A DNA stretch of 64,000 nt. It comes from Geoalkalibacter ferrihydriticus DSM 17813 (GTDB lineage: Bacteria; Desulfobacterota; Desulfuromonadia; Desulfuromonadales; Geoalkalibacteraceae). Position numbers and translations under genes: made by a program. The stretch is taken from contig NZ_JWJD01000002.1 in the NCBI RefSeq assembly GCF_000820505.1, positions 234,669 to 298,668 on the forward strand, read 5' to 3'. The notes beneath the pieces are model-generated. The model searched no databases. It was not told the DNA's origin and saw only the letters and a list, made by a program, of their open reading frames with translations. Shown here piece after piece: positions 1 to 8,871 of the stretch. Positions within the stretch are counted from its first letter, which is position 1. The number at the start of each line of letters is the position of its first letter.

Positions 1-268
1 GGGAGATGCGTCCACGGTCCAACTCTTCATGGCACACTTCATCCTGTTGTTGCAGACACAGGTGTTTTGGTTGAATCAGTTCGCCACTGGAGGTTATGGC
101 GGCATATTCCAGCAGGTTGCGCAGCTCACGGATATTACCGGGCCAGTCGTAGGCGAGGAGCTGATCAAGGGCTGCCTGTGAAAGCCCAGGCTGCGGTTTG
201 CCTTGATGCTTTCTAAAAACATCCAGAAAGGTTTCAGGCAGTCGGGGGAGTGTCGTCCTGTCTCGACT
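1..268 (-). pseudogene. Truncated sigma-54-dependent activator remnant (3' part of AAA+ domain), running off the window start
   Basis: Reading the minus strand from about 265 down to 1 gives an open frame containing LPRLPETF, then a region ending in [12 protein letters not shown]. That is the conserved WPGNxRELxN block near the C-terminal end of the AAA+ domain in NtrC-type enhancer-binding proteins. The usual upstream AAA+ elements (Walker A, GAFTGA, Walker B) are absent. Upstream of about 268 the frame continues as an unrelated stretch and reaches the AlpA-like gene on the other strand. I infer a 5'-truncated regulator fragment, perhaps cut when the neighbouring element inserted. The C-terminus lies outside the window, so its state is unknown. 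Confidence 0.6.
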
Positions 269-305
269 GCACTTTTTTATCCAAAAACCCAAAAACGGAG
301 GATCC

Positions 306-500
306 ATGAAAGAAAGTAAAAGCGATAAATACCTCTCTATCTGGCAGGTTACAACAATGGTCAACTTAAGCAAGGCAACAATTTATAGAATGATCCAGTC
401 AGGAGATTTTCCTGGGGCATATCGGCTCAGCCCAAAGCGTGTAGGGTGGCTCCAGTCAGAGATTCAGGGGTGGATGACAGGTCGAAAAAAAATGGCCTAG
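306..500 (+). CDS. AlpA-family excisionase / prophage regulatory protein
   Basis: This 64-aa protein is typical in length and layout of the AlpA / MerR-like winged-helix family (CP4-57 regulatory type). It has an N-terminal 'YLSIWQVTTMV' segment, a helix-turn-helix with NLSKATIYRMI, a 'GDFPGAYRLSPKRVGWL' wing, and a C-terminal 'IQGWM' helix. These proteins act as excisionases or integrase activators in P4-like islands. The start is supported by a strong ribosome site (CGGAGG) 5 nt before the ATG. It lies between a truncated regulator and a tRNA-Leu gene, the usual setting at an island end. No integrase is visible; it may lie to the left of the window. The family assignment is firm; the excisionase role is inferred. 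Confidence 0.8.
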   Translation: MKESKSDKYLSIWQVTTMVNLSKATIYRMIQSGDFPGAYRLSPKRVGWLQSEIQGWMTGRKKMA

Positions 501-526
501 CATCAATCGACGTGTGCAGCACAACA

Positions 527-565
527 CCGAAAGCCTCGGCAGAGACCTCTGCTGAGGCTTTCGGC
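527..565 (+). terminator. Strong hairpin after the AlpA-like gene, likely terminator
   Basis: Positions 527-565 form a long inverted repeat. One arm is CCGAAAGCCTCGGCAGAG, the loop is ACC, and the other arm is the near-perfect complement ending TTTCGG. An A-rich stretch follows rather than a clear T-run, so it could be a structural or attenuating hairpin. It starts 27 nt after the alpA-like stop. Confidence 0.5.
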
Positions 566-675
566 ATTAAAAAGGCAGAAAACAAACGGGGACCAGAACG
601 GGGACTAGCGCAAAAAAAAGGCTCCACAGAGAATAAAGAAACGCAGAGATTAACGGTCTAACCACCTGTAATAAT

Positions 676-764
676 TGGTGCCCGGGACGAGACTCGAACT
701 CGTACAGGGGTTACCCCCCGAGGGATTTTAAGTCCCTTGTGTCTACCAATTCCACCACCCGGGC
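676..764 (-). tRNA. tRNA-Leu (anticodon UAA)
   Basis: On the minus strand the acceptor stem GCCCGGG (764-758) pairs with the 3' CCCGGGC, followed by discriminator A and an encoded CCA (678-676). The anticodon stem AGGGA/TCCCT encloses the loop CTTAAAA, giving anticodon TAA, which reads UUA. A long variable arm (CGGGGGGTAACCCCTG) marks it as a class II leucine tRNA, and the T-loop GTTCGAGTC is canonical. Its 3' end faces the AlpA-like gene. This is the orientation expected if an integrative element used the tRNA 3' end as attachment site. Confidence 0.97.
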
Positions 765-847
765 GAACGAGGGTGCTATTATGAAACAGATTGGCTTTGG
801 TGTGTCAATCAAAAACCCATAATTCTAACCTGTCGAGGAAAAAAATC

Positions 848-1285
848 ATGGCCGGCGAAAACCTGCAATGCCCCAAGTGCGGAGCCATCGTGAAAACCTT
901 TCGCAATCCTTTCCCCACGGTCGACATCATCATTTGCGTCGATAATAAGATCGTGCTTATCGAGCGCAAAAATCAGCCTCTGGGCTGGGCCTTACCGGGC
1001 GGCTTTGTCGATTACGGGGAAAGCCTGGAAGACGCGGCGAGGCGCGAGGCCAAGGAGGAAACGGGGCTGGACCTGAACAATATGCGCCAATTCCGCGCCT
1101 ATTCCGACCCGAACCGCGATCCGCGGCAGCATAATATATCGATGGTGTTTATTGCCGAAGGCAAAGGGACGCTGCAAGGTGGAGACGACGCGGCGCGGGC
1201 CGGGCTCTTCGATCTTGATGCCCTGCCCGCGCCGTTGTGTTTTGATCATGCGGAGATCCTGGGAGACTTTCGAGGCAGCCTCTAA
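848..1285 (+). CDS. NUDIX hydrolase with N-terminal zinc-ribbon-like motif
   Basis: This 145-aa protein hydrolyses nucleoside-diphosphate-linked compounds by family. The complete Nudix box GX5EX7REUXEEXGU is at residues 52-74 (GGFVDYGE...[10 protein letters not shown]), with all metal-binding glutamates present. The N-terminus carries a CPKCG motif (Cys8/Cys11), suggesting half of a small zinc ribbon or a remnant of one. An in-frame ATG 57 nt further upstream exists, but the start at 848 follows a GAGG ribosome site and gives the expected N-terminus. The gene is monocistronic and starts about 80 nt from the tRNA-Leu on the opposite strand. Substrate cannot be predicted; ADP-ribose or dNTP clean-up are common roles. 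Confidence 0.85.
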   Translation: MAGENLQCPKCGAIVKTFRNPFPTVDIIICVDNKIVLIERKNQPLGWALPGGFVDYGESLEDAARREAKEETGLDLNNMRQFRAYSDPNRDPRQHNISMVFIAEGKGTLQGGDDAARAGLFDLDALPAPLCFDHAEILGDFRGSL

Positions 1286-1341
1286 TTTCTACCAGTAATA
1301 TGCACTGAAAGCCTTCATGGACGTTCCCCGTAAAAACCTCA

Positions 1342-3396
1342 TCAGGGCTCAGTCAACCACCCCGTGCCGAACGGTGAAGGGATACGGGGGGTATCGTTGA
1401 GTAAGTAGCCCAGGCCCGTATTGAAAATTGCCTGAGCCTCGCTACCCGAAACAGTCGTGCCGGCTTGCAATTCAACATTCACCCATCCACCGTAGGATTT
1501 AGGGTAGACCACCTGAAAGGCGGCAAGCCCGTTTTCATCCGTCGTCACGGATAGCGGAATACTGGCGACATTGCCCGGGTCAAGGCGCCCGTTCAGGTCT
1601 GGGTCGGCATTACCAAGCGGGGGCAGAGGCTCATCGGCTGGGTCCATAAGCTGATACTGGCCTGCATCAAGGTAGTATGCAGGAACACGATCCGTTACAC
1701 CGATGACACTTCCTGAGTCATCAAAGATGAAGGTGGTATACAAGTAGCCGATGGCACCATCCTCGTCTTCATCGAGAATGCCGTTACGGTTTCTGTCTTC
1801 GTTGGCGAAAAATCCCGTCGACAAGTTAGTGTTGTTATCCAGCCAGATACCTGTATGAAAAAAGCGCGGGTAAATTCCGAGATTCACGTTCTGATCAGCC
1901 ATGGCATTGCCGTTATTGTCCGTAACTAGAACCGTCACGGGAAGTGCATAAGCGACAGGGAAGCCATTGCTCTGTTCAACCGATATGACATTGGTCATAC
2001 CGAATACAATTTGGGCTGTCTGCTGACCAATCGTCAATCGGGTTTCGCCAAGAACACCATCCAATCCTTCCACCGTTGCTCGAATTACGACGCCGTTTTG
2101 CGCAGAAGTCGCCCCACCGCTAATAAAAGTAGTGGCTGCCATGCCGGACTCATCGGTGAGAACAGTGATTGGTGTGAGAGTTTCCCCTCCACCGGGTCCG
2201 TCTACGAGTTGAAAAGTCACCAGTTTGCCCTGAACAGCTTGATTGAATTGATCGCGAACCGTGGCACGAATGGTTGACGTTGAGGAAACATCCCCGACAC
2301 TTGGAGCAATCGCCGTGGGAAAGGCTTGGAGGTCGATTCGATTGGGATTCTGGGCTCGAACGTCTAAAACAATCGAATCACTAAAGCCGCCCGAAGCACT
2401 GACTTGGATCGTAACGGGTGCAGCGTTGTTCGGGGCATTGAATAAAACCGTCGTCTCACCCTGAGCGTTTGTCGTAGCAGTAACCGCAGAGGTGCCGCTG
2501 GCGGAAAAAGTGCCGGCCATGGCGACAAAATTGAGGTTCCCACCATTGACCGGCGCACCTTGATCATCGAGCCAACGAACGGCAAGCTCAATCCCGGTCG
2601 TTCCCGTGGCATAGATCGCATCGGAGGTCGGCGAAATAAACCCAAAGGTCTCATTGGAAACGTTAATGGAAACGGATCTCTCAACTCCGAGGCCGGCGAT
2701 GGTGACAACGTCCTCACCCGTAACCGTGCCGGAAAGGGTTGCCGTGAAATTTCCCGTTGTGCTGCTGGTGTTAAAAGTGATGCTGTTCCCTGAAGGAGAA
2801 CCGCCGGGAGCGGTCAGAACATTTCCAAGTTTTGACGTAAGCGTCACCTGAGCACCGCGAACAGGCTGCCCACCGGCGTCCGCAGCGGAACCAGACAGTG
2901 TGGCCGCGTCGATCCCATCGGCTGAAATGGATGACTTATTGGTTTGAAGATTGAGAGTGGTCCCAACGATAGAAATTGGGATTTCACGACTTGTACCGCC
3001 CGAAGACGCGGTAATAGAAGCCACCTGCACTCGCTTTTCATCTCCGGCTCGGAAGGTGACCTGCGCTTCTCCGGCCTCATTGGTTGTTACCAAGCTCGCA
3101 CTGAGCAGACCGGCCGACGCGGACAAACTGATCGGCGCATTTGAAACCGCGGCATTGCCGGAATTTTTCGCAATAACAGTTAGGGTCACAATATCTGAGG
3201 TGTTGGTATTGACGGTAAACTTACTTGCGCTAATGCCCAAGGTCGCTACCGCAGGATTCGTGACAACAGGTTCGTCATCACCTCCCAGTCCCGGATTTGA
3301 ACCATCTGAACTTGAGTCGATTTCTCCGCATCCCGCCACTATCAGCGAAAGGGTGACAAAAAAAGGCACTAACCAACCCCAAAATTGCTTCCTCAC
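1342..3396 (-). CDS. Outer-surface lipoprotein with repeated bacterial Ig-like (invasin-type Big_1) domains
   Basis: This 684-aa protein starts with a lipoprotein signal peptide: RKQFWGW, a hydrophobic stretch, then lipobox LIVAGC with lipidated Cys near residue 23. The mature part is a series of Ig-like Big_1-type repeats, recognisable by recurring 'VTLTVxAxNxxGxAVxxxxVxL' and 'TNAxGEAxVxF' patterns. Five or so modules are followed by a distinct C-terminal region containing an EF-hand-like DRNRNGILDEDEDG segment, a possible calcium site. An upstream ATG is possible, but the GTG at 3396 is preceded by AAGGAGG at ideal spacing and gives a clean signal sequence. Such proteins are usually surface or adhesive. 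No specific partner can be named. Confidence 0.8.
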   Translation of the reverse strand: MRKQFWGWLVPFFVTLSLIVAGCGEIDSSSDGSNPGLGGDDEPVVTNPAVATLGISASKFTVNTNTSDIVTLTVIAKNSGNAAVSNAPISLSASAGLLSASLVTTNEAGEAQVTFRAGDEKRVQVASITASSGGTSREIPISIVGTTLNLQTNKSSISADGIDAATLSGSAADAGGQPVRGAQVTLTSKLGNVLTAPGGSPSGNSITFNTSSTTGNFTATLSGTVTGEDVVTIAGLGVERSVSINVSNETFGFISPTSDAIYATGTTGIELAVRWLDDQGAPVNGGNLNFVAMAGTFSASGTSAVTATTNAQGETTVLFNAPNNAAPVTIQVSASGGFSDSIVLDVRAQNPNRIDLQAFPTAIAPSVGDVSSTSTIRATVRDQFNQAVQGKLVTFQLVDGPGGGETLTPITVLTDESGMAATTFISGGATSAQNGVVIRATVEGLDGVLGETRLTIGQQTAQIVFGMTNVISVEQSNGFPVAYALPVTVLVTDNNGNAMADQNVNLGIYPRFFHTGIWLDNNTNLSTGFFANEDRNRNGILDEDEDGAIGYLYTTFIFDDSGSVIGVTDRVPAYYLDAGQYQLMDPADEPLPPLGNADPDLNGRLDPGNVASIPLSVTTDENGLAAFQVVYPKSYGGWVNVELQAGTTVSGSEAQAIFNTGLGYLLNDTPRIPSPFGTGWLTEP

Positions 3397-3561
3397 TTGA
3401 AACCCTCCTTGAAATGCGGATTGTTTAATTGGTACAAACACCTATACCCTTTTAGCCTTTTAAGCAAAGTTATGAAACCTTGGAATTATTATGAGTTCTC
3501 CAGGAAAAGAAAAATCGATTCCAGTTGAGCGCACGGGATCTTCCGTTTGCCACGCAACCGT

Positions 3562-4422
3562 TCATGCAAAAATGACGCCTTTGACATCAAAATCAATTCC
3601 GTTTGAAAAAAATTCCATCTCAGGCCGAGTTTCGATCAGGCCATGTTGGTGGCAGAGGCGGAAGTAAAGATCAAGCCCCTTCAGGTGTTTTGCATCCAGT
3701 CCATAAGACATGCAGCGCCAATAAGCGCAGATATCCGCCGGTTCAAACCAGGTGTTTTCCGGCACAGTCAGTGCCATTTCCTCGAGGCAAGAGAAGGCCT
3801 GTTCCAGAGAATGTTCGAGTTGCTCGGTTAAAGCGATGAGTTGGTCGCGTTTGCGCATTGCCGCTTCGCGGCGCAAAATCCACAAAGCGAAGACAAAAGG
3901 CAGACCGGTTTTTTTGAACCAGAGCTCACCCAAGTCATAAATCCGACAAGCGCCAAGAAAGCGTCGCGCGCCGCGCAAAGCGCGGTCCCCGATGAGCAAA
4001 GCGGGTCGGCCCCGGGCTATCTGCTCTTCAACCGAGGTTTCGCCGACCTGAAAACGTGCCCCGGTCACGCCGTAGAATTCCCACAGCAGAACACGCAACA
4101 AATTAACCGAAGTCGCCGATTCGCCGGTCAGGGCAATATCGCGATCATCAAGCTCTTCAAGGGGACAGGGAGAAAACAGCAGTACACTTTGCACCGGGCC
4201 CAGAGAACTGATGGAAAGGCCCGGCAACAGAAGATAATCCTGCCAGTGAGCGCCGTATTCAAAGGAAGACGATGGGCAGACGTCGATCCGTCCCTCGTGC
4301 AGCAGACGATTGAGCGTGGAGGGTACGCCCTTGACCAATTCCCCACCAAATCCGGTATTAGCCAGGTGATGAAAAAAAGGCGCGCAGTTGAGGTAGCTGA
4401 TCTGACCGACAATGAGGCTCAC
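3562..4422 (-). CDS. mqnA: MqnA-type chorismate dehydratase (futalosine menaquinone pathway)
   Basis: This 286-aa protein has the MqnA/MqnD periplasmic-binding-protein-like fold signature: N-terminal GQISYLNCAPFF, then RIDVCPSSSFEY and SLGPVQSVLLFS, and later LxIGDRALR. MqnA makes 3-enolpyruvyl-benzoate from chorismate, the first step of the futalosine route to menaquinone. The start is a GTG overlapping the stop of the TolC-like gene (GTGA), so the two are translationally coupled. The aro genes in this window feed chorismate, but no other mqn gene is visible here. The family is confident; MqnA rather than the related MqnD rests on the SYLN start. Confidence 0.82.
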   Translation of the reverse strand: MSLIVGQISYLNCAPFFHHLANTGFGGELVKGVPSTLNRLLHEGRIDVCPSSSFEYGAHWQDYLLLPGLSISSLGPVQSVLLFSPCPLEELDDRDIALTGESATSVNLLRVLLWEFYGVTGARFQVGETSVEEQIARGRPALLIGDRALRGARRFLGACRIYDLGELWFKKTGLPFVFALWILRREAAMRKRDQLIALTEQLEHSLEQAFSCLEEMALTVPENTWFEPADICAYWRCMSYGLDAKHLKGLDLYFRLCHQHGLIETRPEMEFFSNGIDFDVKGVIFA

Positions 4423-5936
4423 GGCGCGGCGACTCCCAGCAAGGGGCGATCCTGGCGCGCGGACACGGGCGCGACAAAGCGGATCCGCTCTTCCTCCAGC
4501 AGCAGACCGCTGACGCGCAGATAATCGGTGATGGCGCGGTTGTAATCGGCCAGGGCAGCACTCTCATCGAAGCGCGCGGCGGCCAGATCGTCCTCCCCTT
4601 CGAGCACGTCGCGGGTGGTGGCCAAACCGACTTCCTTGCGCTTGAGAAGCGTGCGCAGCTTTTCCTCGGCCAGGCGGCGGCCGCTGCGCGCCGCTTCAAT
4701 TTTTTTATCGCTGACGTCGATAAGACGCAGAGCCGCGCGGATTTCACGGCGCGCCTCTTCCTTGAGTTGCGCCAGGCGCGCCTGCTCGCCCTTGAGCTGC
4801 AGATCGGCGCGCTGCAACGCGTTGCGCGCCTCGCGGTTGCCAAGGGGATAGCTTAAACGCACGCCGATTTCCCAGTTCTCCAGATCGTCGCTGGTCAAAC
4901 CGTCGACGGATTGGCCGAATTCCTCTTCCAGGGAGAGGCGGGCATAGCTGGCCTGCACGTCGACCCGTGGCAGAGTCTGGTTGCGTGCCACCTGCCGGGA
5001 AATGTCGAGCCGTTCCAGTTGGCGCAGCCGGCGCATAAGGTCGGGACGCTTCTCCACCGCCGCGGCATAGCCTGTTTCTTCGTCAAAATGCACCTGCGGC
5101 CGCTCTAGCGCGACATCTTGTGGTGCGACGGGATCGGGGGCGTTGATGAGTTGGGCGAGCACATCGAGAGCATCGAAGTAGGCGCGTTGGACATCGAGGA
5201 AATCACGCTCGCGCTGGCGCAAACCAACCTCCGCCTCAAGATTTTCAATGGGAGGCAAAACGCCGGCATCGACGCGGGCGCGGTTTTCTCCCAGAATTGT
5301 TTTGGCCAACTCCACCGAAGTGCGCCGGTATTCCATATCTTGGCGTAGTTGCAACGCCTCGATCCAGGCGTTGCGCACCTGGGCGATGACGTCAAACGCC
5401 CTTTCGCGCAAATCCTGCACGGAAACTTCCAGATCCTTGGCGGCGAACAGGATGTCCTGCTCGGTGACGGTGCGGCCGAAATCGCGCAGGAGCGGTTGCA
5501 CCAGACTGAAACGCAGTTCACCCTGGTAGGCGGGATTAACCAGCAGAAGATCATTGCTGCTGTATTCTCTGCGCGTCCTCCAGGAAGCGATTAAATCCGT
5601 GCCGAGGGGTATTTTTTGACCAATTGCCAGATCGGTGTCACGAAACCTTGTACGCGTAATTGGCTCGGTACTGAGAAATTCTAAGTTTGTAAAGGAGCGA
5701 TTACGGCCTTCACTCACACCACCCTCGACCCTTGGATCGTAAATCCCGTAGGCGCCGCGCAGAGCCGCCTCACCGGCACGAGTGTCATAGGTCTGCGCCT
5801 GGATGTCGAGGTTTTCCTCCAGCGCCATGCGCACCAGGGTTTTCAGATCAATTTGTCGCGGCTCCTCGGCGCCCAAAACGGGAGCGAAGGATATCACCAG
5901 AAATATCGCCGCAACGAGCAGACCGGCCCGGACCAT
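4419..5936 (-). CDS. TolC-family outer-membrane efflux protein
   Basis: This protein is about 505 aa, with a signal peptide (LLVAAIFLVISFAPVLGA) and two OEP repeats made of long coiled-coil helices. Motifs typical of the family include ALEENLDIQAQ near the N-terminus, LxRDFGRTVTEQDI, and VRLSYPLGNREARNALQRA before the second coiled coil. It is expected to form a trimeric outer-membrane channel for a tripartite efflux or secretion system. No inner-membrane pump or membrane-fusion gene is adjacent, so the partner is unknown. Two ATGs lie 6 nt apart; AAAGG fits the second (5936) better. The stop overlaps mqnA. Confidence 0.88.
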   Translation of the reverse strand: MVRAGLLVAAIFLVISFAPVLGAEEPRQIDLKTLVRMALEENLDIQAQTYDTRAGEAALRGAYGIYDPRVEGGVSEGRNRSFTNLEFLSTEPITRTRFRDTDLAIGQKIPLGTDLIASWRTRREYSSNDLLLVNPAYQGELRFSLVQPLLRDFGRTVTEQDILFAAKDLEVSVQDLRERAFDVIAQVRNAWIEALQLRQDMEYRRTSVELAKTILGENRARVDAGVLPPIENLEAEVGLRQRERDFLDVQRAYFDALDVLAQLINAPDPVAPQDVALERPQVHFDEETGYAAAVEKRPDLMRRLRQLERLDISRQVARNQTLPRVDVQASYARLSLEEEFGQSVDGLTSDDLENWEIGVRLSYPLGNREARNALQRADLQLKGEQARLAQLKEEARREIRAALRLIDVSDKKIEAARSGRRLAEEKLRTLLKRKEVGLATTRDVLEGEDDLAAARFDESAALADYNRAITDYLRVSGLLLEEERIRFVAPVSARQDRPLLGVAAP

Positions 5937-6026
5937 AGTCATCGCCTTTGCTTTCTCAAGTTATTTTTCAACGGCAGATCATACCGCGCAACGCCGAATT
6001 TTTCAAAATCCAAAAAAAAAAGAGGA

Positions 6027-6860
6027 TCAGGTCAGGCCGCGCAAATTCCACGACTCACAGCCATAGCGCGTCGCAACCAACTCCTGGGCGCGGGCCAGTT
6101 CCACGGGACTGAGATCAGAGTCTTCCAGAGTCAGCCCGAGGACGGCGGCAAAGCTTTCTACAAAGAGCGTTTCAAGCGAGTCTATGTTGAGGGGCGGATG
6201 GTGCCAGCGATTGATCCAACCGACGCTCTGTTCCAGGTGGCGCAGGGCGACGGAGCGAGGTTTGGCATCTTCGGGGTTGAGAAGGTCCCAGAGCCGTTCG
6301 AGGTCGAGATCCAGCGGAATGGAGCCATGCTGCAAAAAAGCACCGCCCTGGCGTTTCTGGGCGCCGCCGGTGAGTTTGCGGCCCGCGCAGAGGATCTCAT
6401 AGCTCGATGGAACGCTAAAACAGACGCTGGAGGCACCATCGGCCTGCGCCCCATGAAAGCGGCTTCGGCCCGACACCAGACGCCCGTCGATGCCCAACCG
6501 GGCAAACAGGGCCAGCAGAGGAGCAGCGATGACGCGGTAATTTTCCAGGACACCGCCGGAAAAAACGCCCCCTTGTTCCGGCGCCACCACGGCATAGGTC
6601 AGTTCATGCTGATGCAGCACCGCACGTCCACCGGTGATGCGCCGCACCACCTCGACACCCTGACGACGGCAGGCCGTCAGATTGACCTGATCCGTGCCCC
6701 GTTGGGCGTAGCCGAGACTCACAGCGGCTGGTTGCCAGCGGTAAAGGCGCAGCAACGGCGGACAACGGCCGGCCGCAACCGATTCGAGCAGGGCCTCGTC
6801 CACCGCCATGTTCCAGGCTCCGTTTGCCGGTGAGGTACGGAGCAAACGCCAGCGATCCAT
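6027..6860 (-). CDS. Lipoate-protein ligase A / LipM-type octanoyltransferase family protein
   Basis: This 277-aa protein of the BPL_LplA_LipB fold has WNMAVDEALL at the N-terminus, the binding-pocket motif RRITGGRAVLHQHELTYA (about residues 73-90), and the catalytic-lysine region AGRKLTGGAQKRQ. The sequence SVCFSVPSSYEI carries a cysteine where LipM octanoyltransferases have their catalytic Cys. The protein may therefore transfer octanoyl groups from ACP to GcvH or E2 domains, instead of or as well as ligating free lipoate. It lies just downstream of the accBC terminator and may have its own promoter. The family is clear; ligase versus octanoyltransferase is unsettled. Confidence 0.8.
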   Translation of the reverse strand: MDRWRLLRTSPANGAWNMAVDEALLESVAAGRCPPLLRLYRWQPAAVSLGYAQRGTDQVNLTACRRQGVEVVRRITGGRAVLHQHELTYAVVAPEQGGVFSGGVLENYRVIAAPLLALFARLGIDGRLVSGRSRFHGAQADGASSVCFSVPSSYEILCAGRKLTGGAQKRQGGAFLQHGSIPLDLDLERLWDLLNPEDAKPRSVALRHLEQSVGWINRWHHPPLNIDSLETLFVESFAAVLGLTLEDSDLSPVELARAQELVATRYGCESWNLRGLT

Positions 6861-6872
6861 GGATTCCCCATG

Positions 6873-6898
6873 AAAAAAGGCCGGGGTAAGCCGGCCTT
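6873..6898 (-). terminator. Rho-independent terminator after accC
   Basis: On the minus strand, stem AAGGCCGG / CCGGCCTT is followed by six T residues (rc of 6878-6873). It begins 16 nt after the accC stop and ends before the lplA-like start, closing the long pilM-to-accC gene series. Confidence 0.9.
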
Positions 6899-6913
6899 GA
6901 TAGAAAACAATGA

Positions 6914-8251
6914 TTAGAGAATGACGCGTTCCAGGAATCCCGTATCCACATCACCTTCAATGAATTCCTTGCTGCGCATGACTTTCTGATGGAAAGAGAT
7001 GGTGGTTTTGATGCCCTCGATGATGTATTCGTCAAGCGCCGTAGACATCTTCTTGATGGCCTCTTCCCGTGTTTCGGCGTGCACGATGAGTTTGGCGATC
7101 ATGGAATCATAATGGGGCAGCACCTTGTACTGGTCGTAAACGCCGCTGTCGACACGCACTCCCAACCCGCCGGGCGGATGGTAGCCGACGATCTTGCCCG
7201 GAAAGGGCGTGAACTTTTCCGGATCTTCGGCATTGATGCGACATTCGATGGCATGGCCGCGAATCTGAATGTCCTCCTGCCGAAAACGCAAGGGGTGGCC
7301 GGCGGCAATACGAATCTGCTCTTTGATGATGTCGATGCCGGTGACCATTTCGGTCACGGGGTGCTCGACCTGCACCCGCGTGTTCATTTCCATGAAATAA
7401 AAGCTCTTGTCCTGATCAAGAAGAAATTCAACGGTGCCGACGCTGGAATAATCGACGGCCTTGGCCGCGTCCACCGCGCATTTCCCCATTCTCTGACGCA
7501 GATCTTCGCTGAGTACGGGACAGGGGGCCTCTTCGATCAGCTTCTGGTGCCGACGTTGAATGGAGCAGTCGCGCTCGCCGAGATGAATGACGTTGCCGTG
7601 CTTGTCGGCCATGATCTGAATTTCGACATGCCGCGGACGCTCACAGTACTTTTCGATGTAGACTTCGGGATTGCCGAAGCCGCTCTGAGCTTCGGCGCGC
7701 GCGGTGGCAAACGCATTGGGCAAGGATGCCGGTGAATGGACCACCTTCATGCCGCGTCCGCCGCCGCCGGCGGTGGCCTTGATGATGACCGGATAGCCGA
7801 TCTGGGCGGCGATTTTCTTCGCCTCCTCGGCGTTCATGACACCTTCGGTGGTTCCCGGCAAGATCGGCACCCCGGCCTTGGTCACCGTCTGGCGGGCGCT
7901 GATTTTATCCCCCATCAGACGCATGCTCTCAGGGCTGGGGCCGATGAAGGTCAGGCCGCACTGGGCGCAGATCTCGGCAAATTCAGCATTTTCGGAGAGA
8001 AAGCCGTATCCGGGGTGAATGGCGCTGGCGTCGGTGACTTCAGCGGCACTGATGATGGCCTTGATGTTGAGATAGCTCTTGGTGCTGGGCGCAGGCCCGA
8101 TGCAGATGCTTTCGTCGGCCAGTTTGACGTGCAGCGACTCGCTGTCCACATCCGAGTGAACCGCGACGGTTTTGATGCCCAGTTCCTTACAGGCACGAAT
8201 AACGCGGATGGCGATCTCTCCGCGATTGGCAATCAGAATCTTATTGAACAT
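6914..8251 (-). CDS. accC: Biotin carboxylase subunit of acetyl-CoA carboxylase
   Basis: This 445-aa protein matches the usual AccC length. The N-terminus is [24 protein letters not shown]. The ATP-grasp glycine-rich loop is [14 protein letters not shown], followed by [18 protein letters not shown], the metal/catalytic [15 protein letters not shown] and [10 protein letters not shown]. It carboxylates the biotin on AccB, using ATP and bicarbonate, for malonyl-CoA synthesis. It lies downstream of accB with a 68-nt gap that contains a four-unit degenerate 7-bp array just before the ribosome site (CGGGAG). A strong terminator follows. Confidence 0.97.
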   Translation of the reverse strand: MFNKILIANRGEIAIRVIRACKELGIKTVAVHSDVDSESLHVKLADESICIGPAPSTKSYLNIKAIISAAEVTDASAIHPGYGFLSENAEFAEICAQCGLTFIGPSPESMRLMGDKISARQTVTKAGVPILPGTTEGVMNAEEAKKIAAQIGYPVIIKATAGGGGRGMKVVHSPASLPNAFATARAEAQSGFGNPEVYIEKYCERPRHVEIQIMADKHGNVIHLGERDCSIQRRHQKLIEEAPCPVLSEDLRQRMGKCAVDAAKAVDYSSVGTVEFLLDQDKSFYFMEMNTRVQVEHPVTEMVTGIDIIKEQIRIAAGHPLRFRQEDIQIRGHAIECRINAEDPEKFTPFPGKIVGYHPPGGLGVRVDSGVYDQYKVLPHYDSMIAKLIVHAETREEAIKKMSTALDEYIIEGIKTTISFHQKVMRSKEFIEGDVDTGFLERVIL

Positions 8252-8262
8252 GGTGGACTCCC

Positions 8263-8290
8263 GTGACGAGTGATCCGTGATCAGTGATCG
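8263..8290. repeat. Degenerate 7-bp tandem array (4 units) between accB and accC
   Basis: The plus-strand units are GTGACGA, GTGATCC, GTGATCA, GTGATCG, with a decayed fifth unit GCGACAT. The array sits about 12 nt upstream of the accC start on the minus strand, next to its ribosome site. It is one of four such heptad arrays in the window. Confidence 0.75.
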
Positions 8291-8319
8291 GCGACATGCA
8301 CCTCACCCTTCACCGGGTA

Positions 8320-8802
8320 TCAAAGACGCTCAACCAGAAACAAAGGATCACCGAATTCAACCGGTTGAGCATTCTCCTTGAGAATCTCCACCACCTTGCA
8401 TTTGAATTCGGCTTCAATTTCGTTCATCAGCTTCATGGCTTCGACGATGCAGAACACCTGGCCTTTGTCCACCACCGAACCGACTTCGATATAAGGATCG
8501 GCATCGGGGGCGGGGGCGCGATAGAGGGTGCCGACGATGGGCGAGGTAATGGTTTCGTACTTGTCGCTGAGAGGCTTGGCGGTTTCAGCAGGAGCCGCGG
8601 CAGGGGCGGCAGGTGCTGCAGCAGGCGCGGCAGCCGGCGGCGCGTGCATGTACTGGGGCGCGGCCGGGGAAGAGACGTGGATGATTTCCTGATTTTTCCC
8701 GCGCTTGATGAGAATTTTTTCGTCGGCGTTTTCCATCTCAAATTCGGTGATATCGGTTTCAGTGACCATTTTTATAAGAGTTTTGAGATCTTTGATTTCC
8801 AT
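8320..8802 (-). CDS. accB: Biotin carboxyl carrier protein of acetyl-CoA carboxylase
   Basis: This 160-aa protein is close to the family's usual length. The N-terminal IKDLKTLIKMVTETDITEFE helix domain is followed by an alanine/proline-rich flexible linker (about residues 48-80) and a C-terminal biotinyl domain. The biotinylation motif is EAMKLMNEIEAE, where the Lys carries biotin. It shuttles carboxybiotin between AccC and the carboxyltransferase AccAD, which is not encoded here. A strong AGGAGG ribosome site precedes the start. It lies in the same transcription unit as the M24 peptidase and accC, an arrangement common in Desulfuromonadia. Confidence 0.96.
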   Translation of the reverse strand: MEIKDLKTLIKMVTETDITEFEMENADEKILIKRGKNQEIIHVSSPAAPQYMHAPPAAAPAAAPAAPAAAPAETAKPLSDKYETITSPIVGTLYRAPAPDADPYIEVGSVVDKGQVFCIVEAMKLMNEIEAEFKCKVVEILKENAQPVEFGDPLFLVERL

Positions 8803-8871
8803 TCAGCTTTCCTCCTGGAGAGATTAAGCCCCTGGCAGGGGCGATGCAACTTCGGTCCCGAAAACAGCCGG

